Below are positions 11,934 to 23,299 of a DNA stretch of 64,000 nt, one piece after another (the stretch's first letter is position 1; each line of letters starts with the position of its first letter). The position numbers and the translations under genes were made by a program. The notes below the pieces were generated by a model, which worked only from the letters and a program-made list of their open reading frames with translations, searched no databases and had not been told where the DNA came from. Origin of the DNA: Isoetes taiwanensis (lineage: Eukaryota; Streptophyta; Lycopodiopsida; Isoetales; Isoetaceae); NCBI GenBank assembly GCA_021234155.1, contig JAJEKV010000014.1, positions 2,536,971 through 2,600,970 on the forward strand. Direction: 5' to 3'.

Positions 11934-13905
11934 TTATGCCATTCTTAAGGCATGACCAAGCTTGACAGCATTAGGTACAAGTAAGTTTGTTGATTTCATT
12001 AAAATGTGAATTGGTAGTAGAAAATGTGGTAGCATCTGCCATTCGTTATATGTATAGTTTGGAGCACGTATTGAGCACGTTTGACGTAATTTCTCAACAA
12101 ATAATTTCTTTGGGGGGATAACGTAATTGTTGCATATGAGAAACATGGTTTTGACATAGAGTTCTTTCAACTGTTTCAACAGTTGCATTAGCATATTAGT
12201 ATCATGTGTAGCAGCTGGTCTGGCCTGACCAAGAGAGCGTAGTGTGCTCGGATCTGAGGATATGTTGGGCAGCTCATGAAAAGTGTGACATTCATCCTCA
12301 ATGGCTCCCATTTGGCAGCACTGACAAAGCCTATCCTAACGTGGTTCCCCAATCCACCTGTCTATCTCAATGTGGAGATGGTGGGCACCTGCACGAATGG
12401 AGGCAATGAGCTTGCGCTTTTTTCATGGGCAGATGTGAAGGGGGGTAGCATTGTGGGCCACCGTCTAGTATGGGATTTATGTGTTCCTTGTAATGTGTCG
12501 TTTTGACCTGCTCCAAGGACCTAGGGTCCCAAAGCTTGCTGAGGAAACAATTGTCAAGGTAATGCCTCAGGCTATCCCGGTCTGCCTATGTGTCCACCTG
12601 TATGCACCTGTGTTCCTACGCATTCTATCTAGCAAATCACTGAGCTCTCTTGTCCTTCCAACAGGCCTTGAGCCATTGCGGTCCCATTGCTATGGTGTAA
12701 ACCAGGTGCAGAAGATGGGCAATGTCCATATTGTGTCTATCAAGGCCTGCCCACTGAAGAGGCAGAAATTCAGTCTCTTGCAACAGGATTTGATATGAGA
12801 CCATGGATTTCACCCTGAATGCCCGTGCTAAGAAGGCTTTCTGTACCTGCTCTAAGTCATTTCAAGTCACCAGGGATAACACTGGGCCCCAGACCTCGAT
12901 CTCATATAGAAGAACAGGTTCCACCAGTACCCTGAACAGATGTGACTAATGGCCCCAATCGTAGAGCTCTGCCTTATGGCTGTTGTTCAGTATTGCATAG
13001 AGTGCTTTCTAGCCCTACATCTCCACAAGAAGCCCCAGTTGGTGCAGTCTTGTCCATAGCTTTTCCCGAGGCACAGTGTCAAAAGCCTTCGCAAAGTTAA
13101 TAAAGCAGCAATACAGATCTTGTCGGCGGTTCCTGCTATCTTCAACCAAGGTATTCAATGTGAAGATATGATCAATAGTTGAGTGGCGAGGCCTGAAGCC
13201 TGCTTGCGCGAGGTCCCACATGTCTGCTGCCTCTGTCCATCTGGTCAATTGCTGCTCGAGGATGCCAGCTAGCAGTTTGGCCAACAATAAACTCACCATG
13301 ATTGGCCGATAGTTGGCTGGACAGCGTGGATCTCCTGCCTTGTAAATGAGAACAACCCTGGTTGTGGGCTTGTGGTCCATTGCCGGAAGAAACCTTCCTG
13401 TAGTGCTCTCTTGAACATGGTAGTGAGGATCGGTACTATAGGCTGTCCTGCCCACTTGAGCAATTTTGCTTGCATGCCGTCCAGGTCCACTGCTTTCACA
13501 TTGGCCAGACGTTGTAGGCCGTGAATGACATCATCCTCTGCGAGTTCTAATGTCGGACCATTTTGTGGGGGTATGGTTGTTGGTGTCCCAGGAGGATCGT
13601 AGAGCTGCTGCAAGTACTGCTCCCACTGCCCAGTAGTGATATGACCTGTAGGCTGCACTGGCTTTCGAAGCACTCTTCTCTAGAAGGTTCTGAGATGATT
13701 GACAAGCAGGTAGAACATCTTCCCTTGGTGCTTCGCGAGGTACCGCACTTTCTTTGCCTTTAGAAAAGCGCGATATTATGCGGTGGCATGTGGGCAGATA
13801 ACTGGGTTTGTGATTTCGTGAAGTCTGTGTTTGTGTTCCTTACACTCAGCATCAAACCACCCGGTTATGAGGGAAGGTTGCAGTTTCTGAAAAATATACC
13901 AAAGT
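11934..13905 (-). pseudogene. LINE reverse-transcriptase relic
   Basis: Read on the minus strand, the 5' part (13905-13640) gives endonuclease/RT linker sequence (ITGWFDAECKEHKHRLHEI). Frames 13293-13673 and 13015-13455 give a non-LTR RT core: NGPTLELAEDDVIHGLQRL, then VVLIYKAGDPRCPANYRPI, QAGFRPRHSTIDHIFTL and a motif-A segment FAKAFDTVPREKLW. Sequence down to 11934 retains the C-terminal zinc-knuckle-like RLCQCCQMGAIEDECHTF. Several frameshifts and stops break it, and the catalytic YxDD block is not visible. No poly-A tail or target duplication was found, so this is an old truncated copy. Confidence 0.85.
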
Positions 13906-14046
13906 CAAAGTTAATGCCAAAGCCATTTAAATAGCAAGATATGTATTTTCACACACAGGTAGTATATACTATATATAATAGAATAAGTCTCAACATTTGT
14001 CAAGTTATTTCCCCCCTAATTCCACTCATCCATCCATAGTCCAAGA

Positions 14047-14275
14047 AATTTCCAATTTTAGATCTAACTCGAACGAGTATGATAATCTCAAGAAGACCCT
14101 GGCACAAAGCCCACTTGCTACCATCAAGGTAGTATAGAGAGGAACAAAAACAAAGCTGTCATTTCCAATTTTTTGATCCAACTCAAATGAATAAGATAAT
14201 CTCAGGAACAGCCAGGCACAAGGCCCACTTGCTAAGGTGGTGGAAACGAAAAAATGATGACAAAAATAAAGTTGG
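14047..14275. repeat. Diverged ~115-bp tandem duplication
   Basis: Two adjacent units (about 14047-14158 and 14159-14275) share ATTTCCAATTTT, GATAATCTCA, GGCACAA and GCCCACTTGCTA in the same order. Frames through it are repeat shadows. No function inferred. Confidence 0.7.
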
Positions 14276-14627
14276 CCATCATGATTATTACGTACACCCA
14301 GGCCCAAAATGCACTCTTACCTTTGGGTGGGATGTGAATGAAGAAAGTTGAGGGTTTGATATTTTAAAGCAGAAAACGAGCTCATGATGAAACTTTCATG
14401 GTTATTATGAAAATCTCTCTATCCTATAGGCACCAGAACACAAGGCGATGGGGCAGGCAAGATCCAACATATATCCATTACTATCAAACAGGGGAGTCAA
14501 AGATGTTCCCGGCAGCCTTGGGCCACCGTGATAAATTTCTTGTAAAGCTTAAATTTTATACTTTGGTACAAGTTACAGTCGTACTATATTTCATAGATAG
14601 ATAAAGGAATATTATCTAGCATCCGTA
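14276..14627. other. Flank of the Mutator-like element
   Basis: AT-rich, no gene. The last nine bases (14619-14627, GCATCCGTA) are the left copy of the target site duplication of the element that follows. Confidence 0.5.
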
Positions 14628-15213
14628 GGCTCAAGATATATCTACCCTGGATTCGGGGATCCCGGAGCTAGAGATCCGTCCTCCAGGAATCCCGAGGCGT
14701 TCTCGGCAGGGATCCGTTCGGGGACCCCGTTTTCCGTCTTGACACATGCATGCGCACTGTCGAGGTCGATGGGGGCCGTCAAAACCCCGTCGAATCTCGC
14801 GTCCCGCAGAGATCCCTCCTCGGGATCACGCTCGGTGATCCCCTCCTCAGGGATCACGAGGGCTGTCGATATCCTCCGATGTCGGGTGGTGGTCCCCCTC
14901 CTCACGGGATCACGAGGGCCCGGTCGATATCCTCTCCCGATATCGGCCGTGGTGATCCCCTCCTCCGGGATCACGAGGGCCTGGTCGATATCCTCTCCCG
15001 ATATCGCTTTCGATGATCCCCTCCTCCGGGATCACGAGGGCCGGGCCGATATCCTCTCCGTCTCGGCCCTGGTGATCCCTCCTCGGGATCGATCACATCC
15101 ATGATATCGGCCGTGGTGAACTCGGGATCACATCCATGACAGCCGCGTGCTCGGGGCAAGCAGCGGTTATCGGCCGTAGCGATTCCGACCTCGGGATCGG
15201 CCGTTGATTGCAC
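14628..15213 (+). repeat. Left TIR with internal ~60-bp tandem array
   Basis: After the terminal ~200 bp, four to five imperfect units of about 60 bp follow. Each reads roughly GATCCCCTCCTCCGGGATCA, then CGAGGGCC, TCGATATCCTCTCC and GATATCGGCC. GATC and GATATC palindromes recur in every unit. Open frames across it on both strands reflect repetition, not genes. Confidence 0.85.
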
Positions 15214-15559
15214 ACGTGATTGATTAGGAGGCGGTATATGAAAGCATATGGACGTTGGATGGCGGGATCAACTTTGCAAATTGGTCATATGCCCCACCTA
15301 AACCTGCCTTGCTTCCACTTAGAAATAATTCGAATGCAGCAGGGTGAACCATTACATGGTGACATCTCTTCTGAATAGGAATCGACAAGTATCCTGAGGA
15401 GAGGATGTGCAAATTAAAACAGAATTCCAATTGTTTGAGCAACAGAAGTGAATTGTAGTAGCAAAATTACACTCACAGTAAAGAAGCTCCAATGCAGTCG
15501 GCATCCACCTCGCATTGCAAATCTCCGAGGCCACTTGGAATTGTTTGGAATTTTTGGGC

Positions 15560-15856
15560 CTATGCCTCGGTGATGAAGAACTCCACGGATTGCGATTTGC
15601 TGCCCACCTTAAGTAGCGGACTCTCCACAACAATTGGATATGTCAATGTGAAATTAAAGGTCCATCTCTCCGGACCTCTACGGTAGGACGTAACGGCAAT
15701 GTGAAAGGAGGGATCTATGCAATACAAATAATGAAATCTTATCCTGCTGGGTTTTATACTGGAATCAACCGGCTCCTCTTCGTCATCAGGCTCGGATTCT
15801 TCAGAAATAACTAGATTGGGAGCCATGATAGCAGATTCTAGTAAACCCGGCTTCAA
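15560..15856 (-). CDS. Unrecognised protein fragment inside the MULE
   Basis: A 98-codon frame inside the element. It begins with an acidic stretch (SEESEPDDEEEPVD) and continues with a compositionally normal, beta-strand-like segment (RIRFHYLYCIDPSFHIAV, SYRRGPERWTFNFTLTYP, VGSKSQSVEFFITEA) before a TAG stop. It looks like the C-terminal part of a real protein, not repeat translation, and sits where Pack-MULEs hold captured host sequence. I do not recognise the family. The same frame upstream (to about 16100) contains stops. Confidence 0.4.
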   Translation of the reverse strand: MKPGLLESAIMAPNLVISEESEPDDEEEPVDSSIKPSRIRFHYLYCIDPSFHIAVTSYRRGPERWTFNFTLTYPIVVESPLLKVGSKSQSVEFFITEA

Positions 15857-16381
15857 TGGTGCATCCGAGCGATGTGGTGTCCTCCTTTTTAATTTTGGGG
15901 AGATTTCAGATTATCATCTGCAGGCGGCAACCTCGGAACTCCAATCGTCTGCGTCCACTTGGGCTGCTTTCGAATCCCATTTAGGGCTGGGCGCCAAATT
16001 TCGACTTCGGTGACCCCATTGCCATGGCTCGGAGCAATTCGAGCCAATTTCCCTTATTTGCTTCTCACGGGATTCGAGCTCCCGTGCTTTCTTTCTCTCG
16101 AACCCGCAAATTGATGAAGTCGGCTCGCCCTTCGGGTAGAAGCAATCAATATCTATCGTTGATCCGCCAATTTCGCTGCCTTTCGTCTAGTCCTTTTGAA
16201 GTTTCTGGTCAAGTTATGGGCATACTTGAAATCGGAATCACAAGATCGGTAGCCACACTATCTTCCCATAGTCCCTCTTCTTGGATTCACCCTTGTTGTT
16301 GTTGCGGGGAATCCGACCCCTTGGAGCATCGGGGAGCTTGAAATTTTCATAAATCTGGTGTGCCCCTGAACCTATGATTTT

Positions 16382-16654
16382 CTAAATCAACCTTTCGCTG
16401 TAGCTCTTATCGCAGACGTCTACACTGCACCTCCATCTCTTGGCCAACCGATCATCTGCAGAGTGCAGGGGCTCTTCCCGTGGGTGCTCCAAGAAATCTT
16501 CCCTATCAACATCGCCATCCCCTTGAGCCCCATGAATATCCTCTCGCCAATGAGCCTCAACAGAGGCTGGATTTTTTATCTGCGGGGGCTCGATTAACCT
16601 GTTGTCGGATCGGGCTTTTAAGCCCTTTTCCTTCTCTTTGGAAGGGGATTCCAC
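16382..16654 (-). CDS. Hypothetical hydrophilic ORF inside the MULE
   Basis: A 90-codon, highly charged frame (SPSKEKEKGLKARSDNRLIE, REDIHGAQGDGDVDREDF) with no recognised motif, on the same strand as the fragment at 15560-15856. It may be an upstream exon of the same captured sequence. No splice pair clearly joins them. Function unknown. Confidence 0.25.
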   Translation of the reverse strand: MESPSKEKEKGLKARSDNRLIEPPQIKNPASVEAHWREDIHGAQGDGDVDREDFLEHPREEPLHSADDRLAKRWRCSVDVCDKSYSERLI

Positions 16655-17214
16655 CTCTGATCCGATTCAAACCCGGCTATATCTACGAAACAAATCGGTA
16701 ACTTAAGAGAATTTGCGGCCTCATCTGCGGGCCCCGGTTCTCATTTATGGAGGTATTCAAGCTAATTTCCTGTGTTAACAGATTCGTCCATCGCAAAGGG
16801 GCGGGCAAGAATACGTTAAAAAACAAAGCAAAGGTTAAAAATAGTAAACCGAGGTCCACCGAGGTCTATTCGATTTTTACCTTAAACAAGTAAAAGTAAC
16901 TCCGGCGCATTATCGAGACGAGGCCACAAATACAGCGCCTCAACCGGGCCCTCTCCTCAAAAAAATGGCGCAGAGGTCGGTTCGTGAAGTAATCCCAAAA
17001 TTGCACTCCAAGCAGGGGAATTCCTCCTCGGAATCACTTGTCCGTGGCGGATGACATTATTGGCAACGACGGCTTAATAACTCACCGTCACCTTTAAATT
17101 TGAAAGGCCCGATTGGATGCTACCGTGGGACGGCCTCAGAATTGCAAGGACGTGATTCGGGAAGGCGGGATAACCGATGGTCACGATTTGACAGCCCACG
17201 GGCGCCGCGTGGCA

Positions 17215-17817
17215 TATCGGCAGGTCCGCCGCTGGCGGATAACGGGGTCGGGGGGTGATCCCTGAGGATGGGATCACGCGGCCTGTGATGGATGTGATCC
17301 GGAGGAGGGGATCACGGCATCTCGGAGAGGATATCGACTGTGCCCCCGTGATCCCGGAGGAGGGATCATCACCCCGGGAGATCGGGGAGGATACTCCACT
17401 GTGCCCTCGCGGATCCCGTGAGGAGGGGATCACCAGGCCGATATCGAGAGGATATCGACGGGCCCTCGTGATCCGGAGGAGGGATCACCGCTGCCGAGCA
17501 CGGAGAGGATATCGACCGGGCCCTCGTGGATCCGGGAGGAGGGATCACCGCGGGCCGATATCGGGAGAGGATATCGACTGTGCCCCTCGTGATCCCGGAG
17601 GAGGGGATCACCGAGCGTGATCCCGGAGGAGGGGATCTCTGCGGACGGCGGAGATTCGACGGGGTTTCGGACGGCCCGGATCGACCGGCAGTACGTGCAT
17701 GTGTCAAGACGGGAAAACGGGGGTCCCCGAACGGATCCGTCGCCGAACGCAGGGATTGGGAGGGCGGGATCTCTAGCTTCAGGGATCCCCAAATCCGGGG
17801 TAGATATATCTTGAGCC
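17215..17817 (-). repeat. Right TIR with internal ~60-bp tandem array
   Basis: Reverse-complement counterpart of the left TIR, with about five units (GGAGAGGATATCGAC.. / GAGGAGGGGATCAC..). Unit number and spacing differ from the left side, so the arrays have expanded or contracted independently, or the assembly has collapsed them. Confidence 0.85.
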
Positions 17818-17914
17818 GCATCCGTAGAGACCACCAAGGGCCATGGACGATTATACATAGTGCGACCGGTCTTGAACTTGAGATATAGACGTTTTAAAAC
17901 TAGTGTGTTACCCC

Positions 17915-18046
<132 letters not shown>

Positions 18047-18588
18047 ATTTTTACGTCATGCCACATTGGCAGCATCCATGAGGACATATGACAGACCCCC
18101 AGAGACTTGAACACAAGATCTCTTAGGCAAAGAAGAAAGAAAATGAAATAGCAATTTTGTAGAAAAGTCATTTAAACAATCATTGATTGAAATCTTTTGA
18201 TGTTTAGTGTTAGCAATGACCACATTCGAAATGCCCTTCACTTTTTAATGCATGCGCACAAGCATCTTGTTTAGAAAGTATACCAAGATCTAGAAACCAA
18301 AGACCAATGGAGGAAATCTTTGTTTGAACTATCTACATGCATATGTATACTTGTGTGTGCATAATCATATTGAGGAAATCCAAAGGCTGATGGGTTGGAC
18401 AAGTAGGACTAGTCGGGGAATCCACATGGGCAAGAATTTATAGGGTTGCCATAGGCCCGGGGTACGTTGTCAACTACCATATGAAAAGAAATGTAGTGTA
18501 ACGCCTCATGTGCAACAATAAGGGTTAGATTCCACTACATGCCCTGGTCTGGTAGCCTAACATCCACAATCACGATCGTTCGTGCAGC
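18047..18588. other. Intergenic, no gene seen
   Basis: AT-rich, no domain-bearing frame on either strand. Confidence 0.35.
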
Positions 18589-18894
18589 TTTACGTAAAAG
18601 CAGGTTATTTAACATTCTGTCCGTGCTTCCAATACCGCCGTGCCACCTGGCACACATTCAAACCCTGAATGTGGAGCAGTTTTTAGTTGCTCTCATCGAC
18701 CTACTCCGGCAAGATTTTACCCGCTCTTCAACATGTTGCAGAGATCTACCCGTTGTTTTTACCCACCATTTTGAAGATCCACTGCAGAGATCCAGCGTTT
18801 TACCCACCGTTTTGAAGATCTACCATGCATTCAAGCTGTTTTTACTACCCACAGAATGTTAAATAACCTGCGGAAATAACCTGCTTCCACGTAA
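18589..18894. mobile_element. Fold-back / MITE-like element
   Basis: A 21-nt segment at 18600-18620 (CAGGTTATTTAACATTCTGT with a preceding G) recurs exactly inverted at 18851-18871. A second inverted match of the outer part (TTACGT..AAGCAGGTTATT) ends near 18894. The interior is non-coding and holds a degenerate repeat of GATCTACCCG..TTTTTACCCACC..TTTTGAAGATC. No clear target duplication was found. Confidence 0.6.
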
Positions 18895-19001
18895 CAAAAA
18901 TGACAATTTTGTTGACATTCTCATGTGTCAGCCATGCCTCCGCGCTGCGCGCGTCGGCATGGCTTCCACATGAGAATGTCAACAAAATTGCCATTCTTGT
19001 A
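18891..19001. repeat. Near-perfect 48-bp-stem hairpin with GC-rich loop
   Basis: 18899-18938 (..ACAATTTTGTTGACATTCTC..) pairs with 18957-18994, and pairing extends a further ~8 bp outward with mismatches. The ~17-nt loop is GC-rich (CGCGCTGCGCGCG) and self-complementary. It directly abuts the preceding fold-back. Likely a small MITE. A small-RNA precursor is possible but unsupported. Confidence 0.75.
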
Positions 19002-19877
19002 TACGGGAACGAGTAAAACATGTGCATGTGGCAGATATGGAAGCGAAGCAGGATGAACTCCGAGAGGAAGCTACATGTGGAAGAAGATGTTCAAATTGCA
19101 AGGTAGGCTATTTGCGTTGGAGGAGCGACGGAGTGAAAACTAGTGGGAGGCAGGCCTGAAAAGTTAAAATAGAATGTAGGGCAAAACAAGTGAGTGGAGG
19201 GAGGGGGGCAAGAATGGCAAGGAAGAATTAGAAATAATGTGAAGTGGATGCAAGATGACAAGTTGGGTAAAAAGGGGACACGTGGCGGGGCAGGAGAGGG
19301 CGGGGGTTGAAAGGGGCACGTGGGCATGGCAGTAGAAAAAGAGATGGACATGAGATGAAGCTTTTGCGTGGAGATGGAAGCGTTATTAGCGGCTGTGGCT
19401 ACTCTGCTCCTTCTAATGGTGCCTCTTTTTGTTCCGGCAGTCTCGGCGCCTCCTTCTTTCCTCATGTTTCTGCCAATCTTGATGTTCTGTCCTGTCTTAA
19501 TGCTCGCCTTCGGCCCTCCTTCTCCCCCTAACCCTCGCCCCATCCATTTGCCCCTCTTCCCATAGATTTGCATTCTCTGTCATTTCAATCCCACTGTTTT
19601 ATTTACAGAGATCGGCTATCATTCGGTTTTTCAAATCTTCATCAGATGGCATTCTCACCAGCTGCCTCAGCACTATGGCTGCCCTTGTGAATCGGGTAGA
19701 GAAGAATCGTATGAGTTTCAATTGATTTGCACTAGATGAATAAAGGAAATGCATTAACAGAGCACATGTTGTAGGCAGGAAATTTGTAATTGCACATGCG
19801 GATGCAGGAAAACTGTAATTGCTCCTGAGGATGTATATTTAAGCTTGTAATTTGCCCATCGCTTGCTTTTTTGCCAA
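19002..19877. other. Intergenic, Pro-rich shadow frames only
   Basis: Overlapping frames on both strands around 19091-19573 are Pro/Ser/Leu-rich translations of a purine-rich tract (GGAGGGAGGGG..). No conserved motif or splice signals support a gene. Confidence 0.4.
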
Positions 19878-20483
19878 GCCAATTGTTGGATTTTGGAAGG
19901 AGAAATTTCACTCAGCTTGAAATTTCCTTCTGAAATTTCAATGCTGAGTGAAATTCTCCGACGAAATTTTACTCAGCTTAAAATTTAGGCCGTTCTTGAA
20001 CTGGATGCAGCCGGAACTCTGTGTTTCTTGAACTTGTGAGGAACGTTTTTCAATTTTGATGCAACCGAAACCTTATTTAGGTCATTTTGGAACTTGTCTG
20101 TGACAGCCAGAAGAAGCCTTTGAGAAGAAAAATGGTTGCTCATGCCATCAAGGCCAGAAGCTAGGGATGCAAACGCCATAGCCAAGGATAGAAGCCATAG
20201 CCGGAACAGGAAACTAGGGATGCAAACGCCATAGCCGGAACATTGGAAGCTAGGGATGCAAATGCCATAGCCGGAACAGGAAAGATAGTCGGAAGAAGCG
20301 GCAGAAACAGGGTAGAAGCGGCAGAAACAGGGGCTGTGCAGAAACAGGGTGGAGGCGGCGCCGCCAAAAAAACGCCCAAGAGTTCAACTCTGTTTTTCGT
20401 TATGTAAAAACGTGTCAAAAAAGGCCGAAATTTTAAGGTGAGTAAAATTTCGTTTTTTATTTTGCCAATTGTTGGATTTTGGA
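19878..20483. mobile_element. Insertion flanked by 20-bp perfect direct repeats
   Basis: GCCAATTGTTGGATTTTGGA occurs at 19878-19897 and again at 20464-20483. Inside, 25-bp inverted repeats (ACGAAATTTTACTCAGCTTA at 19961 and its near-identical inverse ending about 20454) bound a ~494-bp core. A smaller palindrome (GGAGAAATTTCACTCAGC, 19899-19959) lies between the left direct repeat and the inverted repeat. The core includes three to four degenerate copies of a ~34-bp unit (AAGCTAGGGATGCAAACGCC / ATAGCCGGAACAGG, 20155-20285). The long direct repeat could be a retroposon-type target duplication, or duplicated sequence that took in a fold-back element. Confidence 0.6.
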
Positions 20484-21175
20484 TTTACTATATGTGTACA
20501 TGAGTTATTTTTCTTTCCTTGATTTTTTAATGGGTTTTTTTTTGCATCTTTGATTTCTGACCATTGATCTCTGGAATATTCCATGTTTTATGCCAAATAA
20601 AAGGCCACTAAATTTTATGTCAAGCATTTGCCTACCACTTCCAATAGTCCAAACCGAACATATGGTTGGAAGCAAAAAAAGGCTAAAAAAAGGGCAAATT
20701 TAATCAAAGCCTAAATAGAATATGGAAGTGCCGAAACTGCATCTGGATAAAAAAAAATCCTCCAACTCTAAAGGATTGGAAAACTCTGCACTAATTCTGG
20801 GCCACAACGCAAAGTCTGTCTTCATTTCTTTCTTTTTTTGGTATACCAACAGGCTTCCAGGCCGTGCTTCTATTCTCATCTGTGGGCACAAAGCCCTATC
20901 TAGGGCGACCCTCTCAGTAGCAGCCCTATGCTTCCGTCTTCAGCTTCAGCCGGAACCCTTGCCTGGAAGCCAATCACGTATATAAATGCTAGTCAAAATT
21001 GTACGTGCTTTGTAGCTGAAGAATTGTAAATAGAAATAGCGTCATCCAGAGAAGTTTGGATATGATTTTAGTGTAGGTATACAGAATTTTGGTATCATTT
21101 GTTGGACAGATGAATGTTGTCCAACAACCATGTAAATTCTGAAATTTAATTAAAAAAAAGAAGAAATGGTGATGT
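20484..21175. other. Non-coding; possible 3' end of a retroposed transcript
   Basis: No conserved frame. The plus strand leads into the poly-A tract at 21176-21200, so some of this may be a retroposed RNA end. Its 5' limit is not visible. Confidence 0.3.

Positions 21176-21200
<25 letters not shown>
21176..21200. repeat. Poly-A tract (25 nt)
   Basis: An uninterrupted A run after TGATGT, typical of a retroposition tail on the plus strand. No target duplication identified. Confidence 0.9.
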
Positions 21201-21207
<7 letters not shown>

Positions 21208-21739
21208 ACGAGATCTGTTACAGCAATCTGAACAAATTTCTTGAAATCTTCAACAATATATGGCTTTTCATGGCAGATGGGATCACAGAGGAAGATACAG
21301 AGCTATATGAGAATCAAATTTCCTTCATACCATTGAGTAGTAAAGCTACAACATATATAGTGATTCTCGAATAAGGGCTTGCATTAAAACAGACAAAAGC
21401 GCTAGCTAGACTTTTCATTCATCTCAACAGTTTTGAGTAGCTGCACATCGCAAGCTACCCAAAAAATGAAAAGCATAGGGAATATCCAATTATAACACCT
21501 GGACCCCAAATAAAATTGTTTGCTACAGATGTTGGCTAGTGTAGCCGAGAGCTTATCGCCGGGATTAAAAAACCCCGCCCTTTCGGGTTTTCGAGGAAAA
21601 ACCCTAGCGATAAAATATCGGCAAGGGACTTGGACAATGCAAGGCTGCTAAATGTTCCCACAAAAAAACCCACGCTCCACAGAGAATACCAAAGCCGCTC
21701 ATCACCCCTGGACCTATACATAAAACGGTCGATAAAGTG

Positions 21740-21842
21740 AGGGGCTGGTCACGCGTGCCACGCGACAAAAAATAACATTTACACCTCGAAAAAGCGAGGG
21801 GCTGGTCACGCGTGCCACACGACAAAAAACAACATTTACAAT
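21740..21842. repeat. 58-bp tandem duplication
   Basis: GAGGGGCTGGTCACGCGTGC at 21740 recurs at 21798, each followed by CAC[GA]CGACAAAAAA[TC]AACATTTACA. The two units differ at two positions, so the duplication is recent. Non-coding. Confidence 0.9.
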
Positions 21843-23289
21843 AATATACACATTAAGGGAGGGAGGATGGGTGGGAGTCAAGGGAACTGCTGAGAGAGGA
21901 GAAAACACTGATGAGAAGTCGATGAAGAATCTGCAAGAAATAGCGATCCCCAAACCAACTAGAGCTCCGAAAAATGCATGCATGCATGGGAGAGATGCAT
22001 GCTCGCTCTGAGCAATTTTACCCTCCAGAACTTTAGTTGCCTGAACATTCATGTTTCAGAAATATTTCTGCACCAGATGTTCTGGTGTGTCAATGCTGCC
22101 TCTACCTAATGATGCTGGCAGCGTTTCCACACCAAAATTTCTGATGAAAGAACATTCATGTTTACAACATATCCATGGGATATTCACAATGTATCCATAG
22201 CTAATAATAGAGCGCGTAAGAGGAGGATAATTAAAATTCCACGATATCATGTAAGATAATCATTATTAGCAAGCTTTGAACCAATCATTTTGATATCTAC
22301 CATACATTGTAAAAAACTCAGAACAAGGGAGAAATTATTTGTTGTGCCATGTCTATTTTGTGCTTTATGTGCAAATCATTTTGATGTAGCAGGATGAACA
22401 CATATATAAAAACCTTTTTGTGAATCCAAATGTAGATAATTGCTTCTTTTTATTTATATAAATTAGGCCTCCATTCTAGTAATGCCCATCCTCAGTGTAG
22501 AAGATCTCTATGTAATTGTGTTATCAAGGAAGTAGCAATTGTACCTTTAAAAAGAACAAAAAACAATGTAAAATCTTTATCTATGAGGATCTTGTAGCGA
22601 TATTTTAAGTTGTTTTTAGCACGCCAGCCCAACCAAGCCTACAACCTTCCTTGCAATTCTAGCCTATCCATCTAGCATGTTCACCTCATCAATTACTGAC
22701 GTGGCGATAATTTTCTCCGTTAGATTCCTTTTTCCTAAGATCTACGACGACAGAAATTAAAAAATTGGCAAGAAAAAGCACGGAGATGAGAAAGGTCAAG
22801 AATAACTGATTGTAATTTTCTTTGCCTTTTTCTAGTTCGGATAGCTTCGTTTCCACTTCTTCTTCTTCGTCACTTCATTTATAGGAGGTTCATTCGACAT
22901 GGCTTCTTTCTAAGATATACCTGCTTTTATGTGAGGTTTTCACATTTTCACGTTTTCACATTTTCGTAGTTTCGCATTTGACTTCTGAGGTTGCTTGCTT
23001 CCGGCGTGCTTTTGTACTTGTATCATTGTCATACAAAGCTTCTTCCATGAAACTTTATCTACGCTCCTCCTTGGAGGCATCTGATCAAACGTCTACACCA
23101 GGACAATTCTCGTTTTCTAACAAGGCGATCTTCTCTGTACGTAGATCAATTTTCCTTTGGGCTAAGCTGTTTTAATTTTTTTTCTCCAAGTTGAATCGTC
23201 ATATTCTTTTCCGTTGCATCAATCCTGCATTGTCGTTAAATAATTGCGAAGCTTCATCTGCTCTGTTCTCTACACTTGCACTATTAACA
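21843..23289. other. Intergenic, no gene seen
   Basis: AT-rich. 22930-22975 has a short CACATTTTC-type direct repeat. The 65-codon plus frame at 22978-23175 (Ser-rich, ending at GTACGTAG) has no recognised motif and could be random. Confidence 0.35.
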
Positions 23290-23299
23290 GTAATGAATA

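Larger units (their letters stand above)
14628..17817. mobile_element. Mutator-like element (Pack-MULE-like)
   Basis: The ends are inverted: GGCTCAAGATATATCTACCC starts at 14628, and the same sequence in reverse complement ends at 17817. Identity continues inward with two mismatches in the first 36 bases. The flanks are an identical 9-bp duplication GCATCCGTA at 14619-14627 and 17818-17826. A 9-bp duplication plus long inverted repeats is the hallmark of the Mutator superfamily. The 3190-bp element has no visible MULE transposase. Its ~2-kb interior carries unrelated open frames, as in Pack-MULEs that capture host fragments. It is more GC-rich than its surroundings. Confidence 0.88.

Noticed and set aside
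12276-12798. Plus-strand ORFs of 76-105 codons
   Set aside because: They lie antisense to the LINE relic and have no similarity of their own.
14642-15213. Several ORFs over 80 codons in both orientations in the MULE ends
   Set aside because: They are shadows of the ~60-bp GC-rich tandem units, open in many frames at once.
19091-19573. 160-codon minus-strand Pro-rich ORF
   Set aside because: Purine-rich low-complexity tract; both strands are open, with no domain or splice support.
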